Shown piece by piece: positions 7,729 to 9,056 of a DNA stretch of 9,056 nucleotides (the stretch's first letter is position 1; each line of letters starts with the position of its first letter). The stretch is from Bacteroidota bacterium (GTDB lineage: Bacteria > Bacteroidota > Bacteroidia > Bacteroidales > VadinHA17), in NCBI GenBank assembly GCA_006227095.1, contig SBFZ01000144.1, forward strand, positions 1 to 9,056, read 5' to 3'. Under the pieces are notes generated by a model that ran no database searches, had not been told where the DNA came from, and was given only the letters and a program-made list of their open reading frames with translations. The translations under genes were made by a program, and so were the position numbers.

Positions 7729-9056
7729 TCAGCCGTTCATTCTTATTCTTGCCAGGAGCTCTATTGTCCTTATCCTGTCCTTGTACAGGTTGTGTGCGTT
7801 GGCTTTTACAACATCGAGCACGGCATCGGAGTTCTCATCCCACCTGCGGCACAGGTAGAGAGGCTCATAGATGCGCCCTATACGGTAATGCCTGCTGATG
7901 GCAAGTCCGACTGCATAATCTTCGCCATAACTCACATTTGGCACCCTGATGGTTCTGAGAACGGGTGTATAAAAAGCCCTGGGTGCCCCGAGCCCGTTTA
8001 TCCGGAGTGCATTGTTCCGGCCGTTGTCAGGAGTCCACTCCCTGTGGTCTATAAGCCCTGGAGGTATCTCCTGCAGATCGAAGTTGACCATCCTGTAAGA
8101 CCCTACCACCATGGCGCACTGCTGCTCATGGAAAGCATCAACAATCCTCGTTATTACATTGTCATCGATATAAAGGTCATCGCTGTCAAGCTGAATGGCA
8201 AACCTGCCGCAATGGTCACTGAAGACCGCCTCGTTCCAGCACCCCCCTATGCCCAGGTCCTTCCTGTCAGGGATAATGTGCACCACGCGGCTGTCAGAAG
8301 CAAATGACCTGATAACCTCTGTGGTGCCGTCAGTTGAGAAATTATCCACGATGATCAGGTTGAACCTGTACTTCGTCTTCTGATTAAGCACCGAGGTGAT
8401 GGCATCGCCAATGGTCTTTACCCTGTTCCTTACCGGAATTACAACAGATGCATCAAACTCAAAACCGTCATCATCAAACTTTACATCCCTGAACTGCGGG
8501 GCCAGCCATCCGCCGATGGTTTTCAGATGATGCGTGCATGCCTTCTCCATCTCAACCTGCACGGCCCTGTTGCGGGGATCAACATAGTCAAACTGCTTTT
8601 CCCCGGTCTTTCTCGTGTCAGTCTCAACCTCGGTATAAAGCATCTCCTGTATATGGATCAGGGGATATTTCTGCGATATCTTAAGCCTCAGGTCATAAAG
8701 CCCGGCAAAGCTGTACTCCTGGTCCATCCGTTTGCAGGCATCCCTGAATGCATTCGCGTCATACAGTATCAACGATCCGAAATTGAAATCATCACGAAGA
8801 CTCCCTTCCTGGTAATCAATTACCGGATGAGGTGACATTACCCCGTTCTTGTTTTCGAGGTAATCAGAATAGACCATACCGGCACCGGTGTCATCACAAA
8901 TTCCTATCATCCTGGCAATGGCGTGCCTTCCCATATCAAGCGGAAACCCCTTGCTGTAAACAATGACATAACCGGTATCTGTCACGGCGGCCATTTTCCG
9001 GAGGGCATCAGTTGATGAGAATCCTGCCGAAATTATTTCTCCGGCTCCGGTCTCCT
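7729..9056 (-). CDS. Tandem GT-A (family 2-like) glycosyltransferase, 5' end cut by window
   Basis: The last 441 residues are visible; the frame is open through the right edge, so the ATG at 8994 is internal. Positions here count from that methionine. Residues 180-421 are a complete GT-A domain: VVIPVRNR (184-191), VDNFSTDGT (216-224), QLDSDD (268-273, the DxD metal and nucleotide-sugar site) and GEDYAVGLAISR (357-368), the acidic base region. Residues 1 to about 125 look like the back half of a second GT-A domain: MVYSDYLENK (40-49), FGSLILYDANAFR (72-84) and AGLYDLRLKIS (97-107) follow the family order. Its DxD position reads VIVYSKGFPLD (10-20), so catalysis there is doubtful. No transmembrane segment is visible, so the visible part is soluble, probably cytoplasmic. 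It leads the visible operon, ahead of a nucleotide-transfer enzyme. Donor and acceptor cannot be read from sequence. Confidence 0.9.
   Translation of the reverse strand, partial: ETGAGEIISAGFSSTDALRKMAAVTDTGYVIVYSKGFPLDMGRHAIARMIGICDDTGAGMVYSDYLENKNGVMSPHPVIDYQEGSLRDDFNFGSLILYDANAFRDACKRMDQEYSFAGLYDLRLKISQKYPLIHIQEMLYTEVETDTRKTGEKQFDYVDPRNRAVQVEMEKACTHHLKTIGGWLAPQFRDVKFDDDGFEFDASVVIPVRNRVKTIGDAITSVLNQKTKYRFNLIIVDNFSTDGTTEVIRSFASDSRVVHIIPDRKDLGIGGCWNEAVFSDHCGRFAIQLDSDDLYIDDNVITRIVDAFHEQQCAMVVGSYRMVNFDLQEIPPGLIDHREWTPDNGRNNALRINGLGAPRAFYTPVLRTIRVPNVSYGEDYAVGLAISRHYRIGRIYEPLYLCRRWDENSDAVLDVVKANAHNLYKDRIRTIELLARIRMNG

Noticed and set aside
7693..8307. Plus-strand open frame of 204 codons
   Set aside because: It is antisense to the DxD-bearing domain of the glycosyltransferase and shows no motifs; it is a shadow of codon bias.
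8992..8994. ATG at 8994 as the true glycosyltransferase start
   Set aside because: The frame stays open upstream to the window edge with plausible protein sequence, and starting here would cut a GT-A-like domain in half.

Overview
The window reads as a stretch of a Bacteroidota (probably Bacteroidales-like) chromosome with roughly balanced base composition. This placement is an inference from the protein families: a DUF4922-type HIT-like protein, a short SpoIID/LytB protein beside it, a GH9 enzyme that opens with the WIRINQLGYLP signature, and A-rich leaders with weak Shine-Dalgarno sites. There are six genes, all on the minus strand and tightly packed. The largest non-coding gap is 71 bases. 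I see no RNA gene, mobile element or CRISPR array.

Reading in the direction of transcription (right to left): (1) a glycosyltransferase with two GT-A-like halves, cut by the right edge (7729 to the edge); (2) a DUF4922-type, HIT/GalT-like nucleotidyltransferase or phosphorylase (6770-7708); (3) a SpoIID/LytB domain protein whose ATG overlaps the previous stop (5430-6773); (4) a secreted GH9 hydrolase fused to a divergent NodB-type polysaccharide deacetylase (2887-5358); (5) an AmpG-like major facilitator permease with a periplasmic insertion of about 190 residues (1030-2880); (6) the N-terminal part of a GlcD/YdiJ-like FAD-linked 2-hydroxyacid dehydrogenase, cut by the left edge (1-1014). Junctions are a 20-base gap, a 4-base overlap, a 71-base gap, a 6-base gap and a 15-base gap, so one polycistronic transcript is plausible. 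The only spacer with room for regulation, 5359-5429, carries two overlapping inverted repeats.

How the genes may work together (inference): the mix of a glycan-strand-cleaving fold (SpoIID), a muropeptide-permease-like transporter (AmpG type), an exported hydrolase with a deacetylase, and two cytoplasmic sugar-transfer enzymes suggests processing and recovery of an amino-sugar polymer such as peptidoglycan or chitin-like glycan. The unusual points are a SpoIID protein without any export signal, a hydrolase-deacetylase fusion with altered motifs in both halves, a transporter carrying a beta-rich extracytoplasmic domain, and a glycosyltransferase whose first half has lost its DxD motif. No substrate can be fixed from sequence alone.
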